Origin: Emcibacter sp. | GTDB taxonomy: Bacteria > Pseudomonadota > Alphaproteobacteria > Sphingomonadales > Emcibacteraceae | DNA length: 33,212 nt | Assembly (NCBI GenBank): GCA_026982375.1 | Contig: JALSHF010000014.1 | Coordinates: 1 to 33,212 of the forward strand | Direction of reading: 5' to 3' | Part shown: positions 7,886-14,757 of the stretch, piece after piece | Layout of the letters: every line of letters starts with the position of its first letter | Position numbering within the stretch: position 1 is the stretch's first letter | Notes under the pieces: model-generated | The model's input: only the letters and a program-made list of their open reading frames with translations | What the model was told of the DNA's origin: nothing | The model's database searches: none | Program-made: the position numbers and the translations under genes

Positions 7886-9024
7886 CACATCACCTCAATT
7901 TCCGCATGCAGGGCACCAGATACTTTTAAAGCCTGTAATATAGCAATCATATCGCGGGGGCCGATACCCAAAGCATTGAGCCCGTCAACCAGTTCCTGTA
8001 AATTTACGCCCGGCTTCAGAAGGGCAAATTTCTTGCCTTCGCCTTCATCAATATCGAGCTCTGTTCTTGGAACCTCGACGGCTTCTCCGCCGCCAAACGG
8101 ATTGGGCTGGGATACTTGCGGCGTTTCTGTAACACGAATGGTCAAATTGCCTTGAGCGATGGCGACTTCGCTGACCCGGACTTCGCTGCCGATCACAATG
8201 ATACCGGATCGTTCATCAACGACAACTTTGGCCCTTTGATCGGTCTTGACATAAAGCAATTCAAGGTCCGTGACCAGATTGACCATATTATCAGCGTAAG
8301 TTTCAGGCTTGATAACAAGAATGGTCGCAGGATCAATAGCCATTGCCGTTTTAATACCCATTTCTTTATTAATGGCCATGGCAATGCGGCGGGATGTCGT
8401 GAAATCAGGCGTGCGCAAAGAGAAAAAGATTTCTTTTTTGGTGAGCATGGAATAATTGATTTCTTTTTCAACAATGCCCCCGTTTGGAATCCGGCCGGCT
8501 GTCGGGACGCCCTGGGTTACGCTTGAGGCATCACCGCCGGCAGAAAATCCGGAAACCTGAATAGAGCCTTGAGCAACAGCATAAACCTCGCCGTCTGCGC
8601 CTTTAAGCGGGGTGACGATTAAGGTGCCGCCCCGCAAATTGTCGGCATCGCCAATGGAACTGACGCTGATATCAAGGCGGTTTCCCGTGCGGGCAAATGG
8701 CGGCAAGCTTGCCGTGACCATAACAGCCGCAACATTTTCTGCCTTCATATTGGCGCCGCGTGTATTTACCCCGAGGCGTTCCAGCATAGCCGTCAGACTT
8801 TGTTCTGTGAAAGGGGCGTTTCTTAAGGAATCGCCAGTCCCGTTTAAACCAACCACAAGGCCGTAACCGACGAGCTGGTTCGATCTTACGCCTTCAATGG
8901 AAACAAGGTCTTTTATGCGAGAAGCCGCCTGCGCAGGCAGAATATGCCCCATGCCAATCACGCCCATCAGTATGACTGTAAGGAGTTTTTGATATCGTGT
9001 CTGCTTATGGGACTTCTGCCGCAT
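7885..9024 (-). CDS. flgI: FlgI, flagellar P-ring protein
   Basis: This 379-residue protein has a Sec signal peptide (residues 1-33, cleavage after AQA). The mature protein starts with ASRIKDLVSIEGVRSNQLVGYGLVVGLNGTGDS, the P-ring signature, and ends with the GVNLQELVDGLNALGIGPRDMIAILQALK segment typical of FlgI. It forms the periplasmic bushing around the rod in the peptidoglycan. The length is normal. It is first in a flgI-flgJ-flgN operon with overlapping genes, and a sigma-54 promoter lies just upstream at 9071-9086. FlgA, its assembly chaperone, is encoded at 11311-12276. Confidence 0.97.
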   Translation of the reverse strand: MRQKSHKQTRYQKLLTVILMGVIGMGHILPAQAASRIKDLVSIEGVRSNQLVGYGLVVGLNGTGDSLRNAPFTEQSLTAMLERLGVNTRGANMKAENVAAVMVTASLPPFARTGNRLDISVSSIGDADNLRGGTLIVTPLKGADGEVYAVAQGSIQVSGFSAGGDASSVTQGVPTAGRIPNGGIVEKEINYSMLTKKEIFFSLRTPDFTTSRRIAMAINKEMGIKTAMAIDPATILVIKPETYADNMVNLVTDLELLYVKTDQRAKVVVDERSGIIVIGSEVRVSEVAIAQGNLTIRVTETPQVSQPNPFGGGEAVEVPRTELDIDEGEGKKFALLKPGVNLQELVDGLNALGIGPRDMIAILQALKVSGALHAEIEVM

Positions 9025-9070
9025 ATTAATTCCATTTCAGAATATGGTTATAAATTCTCATATCTGATTA

Positions 9071-9086
9071 TGCGAAATTCGTGCCA
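9071..9086 (-). promoter_or_regulatory. Sigma-54 (-24/-12) promoter of flgI-flgJ-flgN
   Basis: On the minus strand this is TGGCAC-GAATT-TCGCA, with GG and GC exactly ten bases apart and one departure from consensus in the -12 box. Start of transcription would be near 9060, about 36 bases before the flgI ATG. Confidence 0.85.
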
Positions 9087-9191
9087 ACAAAATAGGGTGT
9101 GGTAAAAAAAATAATAGGTTGTTTTAAAAGGATTTTTTTGTGATTTTTCAAAAATAGTGCCGTTTTGACCGGGGGCGGGCAGAAAAAATTA

Positions 9192-9217
9192 CCGCAGAGG
9201 GTAAGGATTGCCGAGTA
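9192..9217. promoter_or_regulatory. Candidate FlbD-type enhancer dyad between flgI and fliX
   Basis: The plus strand reads CCGCAGAGGGTAAGGA then TTGCCGAGTA, sharing the GCAGAG and TTGC blocks with the sites upstream of the flagellins and flgF, in the same orientation. It is 106-131 bases upstream of the flgI -24 element and about 80 bases before the fliX start, so it could act on both divergent units. Confidence 0.5.
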
Positions 9218-9297
9218 AAATATTCACCATATTATGTCTATGAAGAGGCCTCAAATTCTGATATCTATTGATTTATATTCTAGGTGATGAGGGCTCT

Positions 9298-9720
9298 ATG
9301 GAAATAAAAGGACCAGGACGAATTACGACGCCCGGTGTGTCGCGTAAGGGAAAAAAAGGCGGCGCTAATAAATCGGGTTTTAACGAGATCCTCTCATCAG
9401 AGGAAAGCACCGCCGCGCTGCCGCCAAGCGGGACATCCCCCCTGACGGCAGTGAGTTCCCTGCTGTCCCTGCAAGAAATGCCGACCAGCAGCGAAGGAAA
9501 GTCAAAGGGATTGGCGAGAGTAGAAGAAATGCTTGGGCATTTGGAACTTATACGTCATGGACTGCTGGCTGGACAGATCCCGCAGAGGCGGCTTAAAGAT
9601 GTGGTGGCCATTGTCTCGCGTGAAAAAGATCTGTCCAATGATCCTGCGCTGGACGAAATCCTCAATGACGTGGAGTTGCGCGTTAAGGTGGAGTTGGCAA
9701 AGCTGGAAATGCTCGGCTAA
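9298..9720 (+). CDS. fliX: FliX, flagellar assembly regulator
   Basis: This 140-residue protein begins MEIKGPGRITTPGV, the typical FliX start, so the ATG at 9298 with GAGGG upstream is chosen over a frame-extended start at 9268. The C-terminal half (RVEEMLGHLELIRHGLLAGQ ... ALDEILNDVELRVKVELAKLEM) is the conserved helical FliX domain. In Caulobacter FliX senses completion of the class II basal body and gates the sigma-54 activator FlbD. Its position divergent from flgI is conserved there. flbD itself is not in the window, but three sigma-54 flagellar promoters are, which fits. Confidence 0.93.
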   Translation: MEIKGPGRITTPGVSRKGKKGGANKSGFNEILSSEESTAALPPSGTSPLTAVSSLLSLQEMPTSSEGKSKGLARVEEMLGHLELIRHGLLAGQIPQRRLKDVVAIVSREKDLSNDPALDEILNDVELRVKVELAKLEMLG

Positions 9721-9870
9721 TGGGCTTTGAATCGCCTCAGTAATCTGCAAAAAACCACAAGTAAATCGCAACAAACTGAAGGGCTGGCGCACTAAATTAC
9801 TTTAGGCGATATTAGCGCTTGAATTGTAGAGTTGAGTTGAGTAGTTTGTCACCCAAAAGAAACCAGTCTT

Positions 9871-9895
9871 AGCTGAGTTTTTAGCCGAGTTTTTT
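9871..9895 (+). repeat. Short tandem repeat in the dksA leader
   Basis: AGCTGAGTTTTT is followed directly by AGCCGAGTTTTTT, a two-copy 12-base repeat with one substitution, 26-50 bases before the dksA ATG. Two AGC...T-run units could act as weak RNA structure or be chance in an AT-rich leader. Confidence 0.4.
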
Positions 9896-9920
9896 AAGAT
9901 GATAAAATAAGAGGTTATTG

Positions 9921-10337
9921 ATGACAACGAAGTTGCCAGAAGGATATAAACCTTCATCAGATGAAAAATTTATGAATGAACGTCAAACTTTGTATTTCCA
10001 CACCAAACTTATGGACTGGAAAGAAGAAATTCTGCGTGAATCAAAGGAAACCTTGGCCCACCTTCAGGAAGACAGTCAGAAAGAACCTGATATTGCCGAC
10101 CGGGCCTCATCAGAAACAGACTGGTCAATTGAGCTGAGAACCCGCGACCGCCAACGCAAGTTAATCACAAAAATAGATGCGGCGATTGAACGGTTAAATA
10201 AAGGCGAATACGGCTATTGCGAGGTTACCGGAGAGCCCATAAAGCTGGAACGGCTCGAAGCCCGCCCCATTGCAATGATGAGTCTGGAAGCCCAGGAAGA
10301 ACATGAAAAATTTGAAAAAGTTCACAGAGACTCATAA
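9921..10337 (+). CDS. dksA: DksA/TraR-family RNA polymerase-binding regulator, single-cysteine type
   Basis: This is a 138-residue DksA. The ATG at 9921 with AGAGG upstream is preferred to the adjacent TTG. A long coiled coil spans about residues 20-95, with the tip motif DIADRAS (D57 and D60), which in DksA reaches the polymerase secondary channel. The zinc-finger region is EYGYCEVTGEPIKLERLEAR with only C100; the other three zinc cysteines of E. coli DksA are replaced, as is usual in alphaproteobacterial members. It modulates stringent-response transcription with ppGpp. It lies 200 bases after fliX and ends at a strong terminator, so it may be partly independent of the flagellar genes. Confidence 0.93.
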   Translation: MTTKLPEGYKPSSDEKFMNERQTLYFHTKLMDWKEEILRESKETLAHLQEDSQKEPDIADRASSETDWSIELRTRDRQRKLITKIDAAIERLNKGEYGYCEVTGEPIKLERLEARPIAMMSLEAQEEHEKFEKVHRDS

Positions 10338-10362
10338 ATGATACTTTGGACGGACAAAATTA

Positions 10363-10395
10363 AAAAGGACCGCATTCTTCTGATGCGGTCCTTTT
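10363..10395. terminator. Bidirectional rho-independent terminator between dksA and flgH
   Basis: AAAAGGACCGCAT pairs perfectly with ATGCGGTCCTTTT (13 base pairs, 7-base loop). The T-run on one side and the A-run on the other let it stop both dksA (plus) and flgH (minus) transcripts, which converge here. Confidence 0.93.
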
Positions 10396-10467
10396 GCTTT
10401 GTGCGGGAAACGGAAGATGGCGTAGCCTATCTGCCGAACACAAGCTTTGAAATAGTATGTTCCGGCC

Positions 10468-11277
10468 TTAGAAAGGGAACAATATGTCAAATAATTGTGA
10501 CCCGTAGCGGGCTTGCTGGACATCGGTGAGCTGGCCCCGCCCGCCATATGAAATCCGGGCTTCTGCGATCTGGGTATGCTGGATCGTATTGGTGGAGCTG
10601 ATATCTTCTGGCCGGATGACCCCCATAACAGTTAATTCGCGAACCTCAAAATTCACGCGAACCTCCTGACGCCCCTGAATGACCATATTGCCATTGGGCA
10701 GAACCTGCGTAACAACAGCCGCAAGTGTCAAATCCACAGATTCACTGCGGTTGACTTGTCCCGTGCCGACATTGGATGTGGTGCTTCCCATATTAACCAG
10801 TGATGAGGGATTGACCGCATCCGGCAGAATTTGGCCCAGTTGACTCTCAAGCCCCAGAAAATTTGTCGCATTGGCTGAATCTGTATTCGACCTTGTACGT
10901 GTGGTCTGGTTATCAATGCTCGCCTTGTCATCAATGATGATATTGATGGTGAGGATATCACCTATCATGCTGGCCCGCTGATCGCGAAAGAAGTTCTTTG
11001 AGCCAATGCGCCAAAGTGAATTTGCTTTATGTTCTACCTGCCTTGTTTGTTGTTCCGGAATTTGAATGATTTTTTGTTGCAGCGTGTTATTTTGCGGAAC
11101 GACCCGGGTGGTTTCAATTGCGGCAAGGTCGGGTGCTTTGCCGATATCGCCTATTCTGTTGATGGCGCTACATCCGGTAAGCAGCAGGGAGAATAGGCCC
11201 GTCAAGGCAATGGCCTTTACGGTTCTATAGCCGTTGTGATGGGGCCTCAAGCTGAAGGTGCCTAAATTATAAGTCAT
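10468..11277 (-). CDS. flgH: FlgH, flagellar L-ring lipoprotein
   Basis: This 269-residue lipoprotein has a 35-residue leader and the lipobox LTGC, with the lipidated cysteine at C36. The core shows SLWRIGSKNFFRDQRASMIGD, then ILTINIIIDDKASI, GQVNRSESVDLTLAAVVTQV and VIQGRQEVRVNFEVRELTV, the FlgH ring-forming strands, and it ends DILFPF. It is inserted in the outer membrane around the rod. It is the last gene of flgF-flgG-flgA-flgH, 33 bases after flgA. The leader is longer than usual because no later Met precedes the lipobox. Confidence 0.96.
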   Translation of the reverse strand: MTYNLGTFSLRPHHNGYRTVKAIALTGLFSLLLTGCSAINRIGDIGKAPDLAAIETTRVVPQNNTLQQKIIQIPEQQTRQVEHKANSLWRIGSKNFFRDQRASMIGDILTINIIIDDKASIDNQTTRTRSNTDSANATNFLGLESQLGQILPDAVNPSSLVNMGSTTSNVGTGQVNRSESVDLTLAAVVTQVLPNGNMVIQGRQEVRVNFEVRELTVMGVIRPEDISSTNTIQHTQIAEARISYGGRGQLTDVQQARYGSQLFDILFPF

Positions 11278-11310
11278 TTTCTAATCCTTGCTGTCTTCTT
11301 GTCACGATGG

Positions 11311-12276
11311 TCATTGTAATTGCGCGATGTTGTTATGGCCGGTTAAAACCCGTACCTGGCCGGGGCCTATGACCATGGCCTCTACGGTTTTGTGGGATTT
11401 GCTGTTCATCACACGGATTATATCGCCGCGTCCCCCGTCCTCGATGGCCTTGCCTGTGGCCGTCAGGTTTATTTTTCCGGAATGGAAAACTATGCTGACA
11501 CGTGCGCCGCGATCAATGATGTTCGGCTTTTTCAGATCACTCAGTTTTATCGGGGCCGAAAGAGTCATGCCGCGCCGGGGAGTCATGCCGATCAACTGGC
11601 TTTTTGTCCGAATGATATTACGCCCGATACGAAGCGTTGGCATAGAAGTCCAGCCAATGTCCAATGCCGTTATTTCTTGTCCGGGCGGCACCCGCCGCCT
11701 TAATGTTGGTACATGGCTTATGGCGTGGGTTCGCCCGGTGACCATCGTGCTTTTATAGGCCCCGTCATCGGTTGGTACAGAAAGCACGGCGGAGAATTTG
11801 CCTGTTTTCTGATGAAAGGTGAATTTTTCTACGGAAATATCTTCAACGGCACTGTCTTCTGGCAGGTGAATGAGGGCATTCTTATTATTGAAATTGATGC
11901 CATTTTTTCTGTCGGAGAGATTTTGTGACGTGAGTGCCTGCGCGATCAGATGTTCAAGCTGGGCATGCTTGATGCTTTTGCCTTTTCTGGTCACCGTTAT
12001 TTGACTGACGCCCCGGCTATTCTGCCAATAGACATCATGTTGCCGTGTGAGGCTGGCCAGATACCGGGTTGAAACAGATGTTTTCTGCCCTGGCGCCGGA
12101 GAGTTCATGACCCATATATCGTGACCAAATTCAAGGTTATCCAGCAGATCGCCTAATGTTATGGTCGATTTATTGACAATGGTGTTTGCCTTGACTTCTG
12201 CGAGCGCCATTGCCGCCTGCGAGGATAACAGCCCGGATAAGATCAGCATTATGCCACTATAAAATATGGTTTTCAT
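11311..12276 (-). CDS. flgA: FlgA, P-ring assembly chaperone
   Basis: This 321-residue protein has a signal peptide (cleavage after ALA, residue 26). The C-terminal SAF/FlgA domain is visible from about residue 190: RRRVPPGQEITALDIGWTSM, IGMTPRRGMTLSAPIKLSDL and the final GPGQVRVLTGHNN. FlgA guides P-ring (FlgI) polymerisation in the periplasm. It is ten bases after flgG, and flgH follows after 33 bases. It is somewhat longer than the E. coli form, as in other alphaproteobacteria, with an extra N-terminal domain. Confidence 0.93.
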   Translation of the reverse strand: MKTIFYSGIMLILSGLLSSQAAMALAEVKANTIVNKSTITLGDLLDNLEFGHDIWVMNSPAPGQKTSVSTRYLASLTRQHDVYWQNSRGVSQITVTRKGKSIKHAQLEHLIAQALTSQNLSDRKNGINFNNKNALIHLPEDSAVEDISVEKFTFHQKTGKFSAVLSVPTDDGAYKSTMVTGRTHAISHVPTLRRRVPPGQEITALDIGWTSMPTLRIGRNIIRTKSQLIGMTPRRGMTLSAPIKLSDLKKPNIIDRGARVSIVFHSGKINLTATGKAIEDGGRGDIIRVMNSKSHKTVEAMVIGPGQVRVLTGHNNIAQLQ

Positions 12277-12286
12277 GACGGTATCC

Positions 12287-13072
12287 TTATCTTAAGTTCG
12301 ACGTTACGCTCATCATCTCATCGGCTGTACTGATGACTTTACTGTTCATTTCGTAAGCCCTTTGCGCGGTGATGAGTGAGGTAATTTCCGTTACGGAATT
12401 CACATTGGAGTTTTCCAGAAATTTTTGTAATACGGAACCAAATCCGGGTGTATTTGGCACGCCGACACTTGCGGCGCCAGAGGCTGGTGTTTCAAGAAAT
12501 TGATTATTGCCAATGGCTTCAAGTCCGGCGGCATTGGGAAAAGATACCAATTCCAGGCGGCCTATATTCGTCGGGTCGATCTGGCCTTCTAGTTTGACCA
12601 GAACCTCACCTTCGGGGTTGATGGAGATATCTGTCGCTTCTTGCGGAACGGTCAGGGCCGGGCCGACCACATAACCTTCCATTGTGACAATTTGACCCGT
12701 GGGGCCCAATTGGAATGAGCCGGCACGGGTGTAGGCATCCTCACCGCTGGGCAGCGTTATGCGGAAATAGCCCTTGCCATTAATAGCCAGATCAAGAGCA
12801 TTGTCCGTACCGATGACGCTGCCTTGTTCCGTGATTCTGTAGACGCCGCCGGTTTTCACGCCGACACCGATCTGAATGCCCGTTGGTATAACGGTTCCCG
12901 TATCGGAGGACGCGGCACCAACCCGCTCAATATTTTGATAAAGCAGGTCTTGGAATTCCGCCCGCTGGCGTTTGAAACCTGTGGTGTTCATATTGGCAAT
13001 ATTGTTGGAAATAACTTCCACATTCAATTGCTGGGCGATCATGCCTGTCGCGGCTATACTAAGTGCTTTCAT
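12287..13072 (-). CDS. flgG: FlgG, distal rod protein
   Basis: This 261-residue protein starts MKALSIAATGMIAQQLNVEVISNNIANMNTTGFKRQ by pattern, the rod/hook N-terminal helix with the ANMNTTGFK motif. The GYFRITLPSGEDAYTRAGSF segment and the C-terminal helix VTEITSLITAQRAYEMNSKVI are diagnostic of FlgG. The length equals that of typical FlgG. It forms the distal rod passing through the P and L rings. AGGA precedes the start; the gap from flgF is 44 bases. Confidence 0.97.
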   Translation of the reverse strand: MKALSIAATGMIAQQLNVEVISNNIANMNTTGFKRQRAEFQDLLYQNIERVGAASSDTGTVIPTGIQIGVGVKTGGVYRITEQGSVIGTDNALDLAINGKGYFRITLPSGEDAYTRAGSFQLGPTGQIVTMEGYVVGPALTVPQEATDISINPEGEVLVKLEGQIDPTNIGRLELVSFPNAAGLEAIGNNQFLETPASGAASVGVPNTPGFGSVLQKFLENSNVNSVTEITSLITAQRAYEMNSKVISTADEMMSVTSNLR

Positions 13073-13116
13073 AACGAATATCCTGTCTTTTCAATGCTGG
13101 TTTAACCAATCTTTGC

Positions 13117-13857
13117 CTAACCAATTTTAGCAAGTTGATTAATCGCTTTGCTTTCTGATTCCTGAAGTTTTTCCATCAGTTTTGCGGTTGAGACATATGA
13201 GCGGCTAACCTGAATCATTTTGGTCACCTCAATGATGGCTTGTACATTCGATGTTTCGGTCATGCCCTGAAGGATTGTATAGTCCGTTGCGGGCTGGGTT
13301 GCTGAATTGGTCGTAAACATATTGTCGCCAATTTTTTTCAATTTTGAATTATCGGCAAAAGAAACCACATTCAATATGGCAATCTGTCCTGCTGTTCTGG
13401 AAGAAATGGTCCCGTCGGATGAAATTTCAATATCCGTAACATTGTCCGGAAGCTGGATAGGCTTGCCGCTCTGATCCAGAATTGGCTGCCCGGTGGAGGT
13501 AATTAAGGTATAATCATCCGCCAGAGCCAGATGACCATTGCGGGTATAGGCCAATTCCCCGTTGTTCTTTTGCACTTGAAACATGCCGTCACCGCTCAGG
13601 GCGATGTCCAGACTGTTGCCGGTTGTTTCCAGTTGACCATCCGTCATATTTCGGGAAATGCCGAAATCCTGAACATAGGAAATTTGCCGGAGGCTTTTGT
13701 CACTATCCCCCTCGGCTTCTTTAAGATATTCACCAAACATGACATTTTCCCGCTTAAACGCGGTTGTGCTCATATTGGCAATATTATTTGCGATAATATC
13801 CATCTGGCGCCGCATGGCGACCTGATGCGAAAGTGCTACGGATAATGTTGTGTCCAT
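13117..13857 (-). CDS. flgF: FlgF, proximal rod protein
   Basis: This 246-residue rod protein uses the ATG at 13857 (MDTTLSVALSHQVAMRRQMD), preceded by AAAGGA. A frame extension to 13917 is rejected because it runs back across the sigma-54 promoter. The N-terminal IANNIANMSTTAFKREN and C-terminal VQAIIEVTKMIQVSRSYVSTAKLMEK helices are the paired rod-protein helices, and FlgF is usually shorter than FlgG, as here. It is exported by the flagellar secretion system. First gene of flgF-flgG-flgA-flgH. Confidence 0.95.
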   Translation of the reverse strand: MDTTLSVALSHQVAMRRQMDIIANNIANMSTTAFKRENVMFGEYLKEAEGDSDKSLRQISYVQDFGISRNMTDGQLETTGNSLDIALSGDGMFQVQKNNGELAYTRNGHLALADDYTLITSTGQPILDQSGKPIQLPDNVTDIEISSDGTISSRTAGQIAILNVVSFADNSKLKKIGDNMFTTNSATQPATDYTILQGMTETSNVQAIIEVTKMIQVSRSYVSTAKLMEKLQESESKAINQLAKIG

Positions 13858-13900
13858 CTTAGGTCCTTTCTGGCCGTTTGATTTTTCCCGATCAATACAA

Positions 13901-13916
13901 TGCATATGTTGTGCCA
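13901..13916 (-). promoter_or_regulatory. Sigma-54 (-24/-12) promoter of flgF-flgG-flgA-flgH
   Basis: On the minus strand this is TGGCAC-AACAT-ATGCA, with an exact -24 box, GC at -12 and a ten-base GG-GC interval. The predicted start near 13890 leaves a leader of about 33 bases before the flgF ATG. Confidence 0.85.
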
Positions 13917-13978
13917 AATAATTTAATTGATTAAAAACAAGGCATTAAGTTTCATTCGGGCGAAGGCTTCCAGAAAAA

Positions 13979-13997
13979 CGGCAGAGTTTGCCCGGTA
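13979..13997. promoter_or_regulatory. Candidate FlbD-type enhancer dyad upstream of flgF
   Basis: The plus strand reads CGGCAGAGTTTGCCCGGTA, with the inverted arms CGGCA and TGCCCG. It shares GCAGAG and TTGCC with the flgI and flagellin sites but has a shorter spacer. It lies 63-81 bases upstream of the flgF -24 box and about 215 bases before fliL. Confidence 0.5.
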
Positions 13998-14050
13998 TTT
14001 TTTTCCTTTATATTGGTTGCGGGGGGTGATTTATGTTATGTCTTGTCACG

Positions 14051-14058
14051 TTAACCAT
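14051..14058 (+). promoter_or_regulatory. Possible CtrA-type motif upstream of fliL
   Basis: TTAACCAT is one of the CtrA-associated motifs described in Caulobacter. The second half seven bases on is TTTC rather than TTAA. It is 154 bases before the fliL ATG. The cluster is of the class II type that CtrA controls, but this site alone is weak. Confidence 0.35.
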
Positions 14059-14211
14059 AATTTTCTTGGAGATTGGCGGCGTTGGGGTTACAAGTAATTC
14101 CTAACGACTTGTTAACATAAAAACTTTATATTTATTTTATGGAACGGCCTCGAGTGACCTCATACTACTGTGGACGAAGGTACGGTGGACGAAAATTAAG
14201 AGGTAGGTGAT

Positions 14212-14748
14212 ATGAGTGAAGAAAATGATGCCGAAGCAGCTGCGGACGATCTTGCAGACGGCCTGGAGCAAAAGAAAACCAGCGGCAAGAAAATTATAAT
14301 TATTGTTGCCGTTGCTGTCCTTGTGCTTATTCTGGGCGGTGCGGCGGCGTTTTTCTTTTTGTCCGGCGGGGAAGAAGACCATGCCGTTGATTTGGAGAAT
14401 GGGGGCCAGGAGTCCGAATTGGCAGAGGCCGAACCAAAGGAATTGTTGTTTTTGGAGCTGGAGCCCATGCTGGTCAATCTTGATACAGCGGGGGGAAAGC
14501 CGAAATATTTGAAGCTTACAATATCGCTGGAAGTTGATCAGCAGGCCTCTCTGGATGAGCTGACGACAAAGATGCCGCGTATTATTGACCAGTTTCAAAC
14601 TTACTTGCGGCAATTGCGCATCGAAGATCTGAATGGTTCCGCTGGCATGTTCCGCTTGAAAGAAGAATTGCTGATCAAGGTGAATGACGCCGTCTATCCA
14701 ACACGCGTGAATGATGTTTTGTTTAAAGAAATGCTGATTAACGGATAA
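14212..14748 (+). CDS. fliL: FliL, basal body-associated stator support protein
   Basis: This 178-residue protein has an acidic cytoplasmic N-terminus, one membrane segment (about residues 27-50) and a periplasmic FliL domain: LFLELEPMLVNLDTAGGKPKYLKLTISLEV, then the helix with MPRIIDQFQTYLRQL, and the closing YPTRVNDVLFKEMLING. FliL forms a ring around the stator and steadies MotA/MotB. AGGTAGGTGAT is a good ribosome site before the ATG. fliM follows after nine bases. MotB-like genes lie farther down the same run. Confidence 0.94.
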   Translation: MSEENDAEAAADDLADGLEQKKTSGKKIIIIVAVAVLVLILGGAAAFFFLSGGEEDHAVDLENGGQESELAEAEPKELLFLELEPMLVNLDTAGGKPKYLKLTISLEVDQQASLDELTTKMPRIIDQFQTYLRQLRIEDLNGSAGMFRLKEELLIKVNDAVYPTRVNDVLFKEMLING

Positions 14749-14757
14749 TCAATAATT

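Larger units (their letters stand above)
13858..14211. other. Divergent flgF/fliL regulatory region (354 bases)
   Basis: No gene is visible. The region holds the flgF sigma-54 promoter (13901-13916), a GCAGAG...TTGC dyad (13979-13997), a TTAACCAT CtrA-type motif (14051-14058) and an AT-rich stretch (about 14110-14140) before fliL. The minus-strand frame covering 14137-14613 is a shadow of fliL. Confidence 0.7.

Noticed and set aside
9201-9213. Forward sigma-54 promoter for fliX
   Set aside because: The GG to GC interval is nine or fewer bases and no TGGCAC box is present.
13858-13917. 20-residue N-terminal extension of FlgF
   Set aside because: It would make the sigma-54 promoter coding; the start at 13857 has a good ribosome site and the conserved rod-protein N-terminus.
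14137-14613. 158-codon minus-strand frame over fliL
   Set aside because: Antisense to a clear FliL with no domain of its own.
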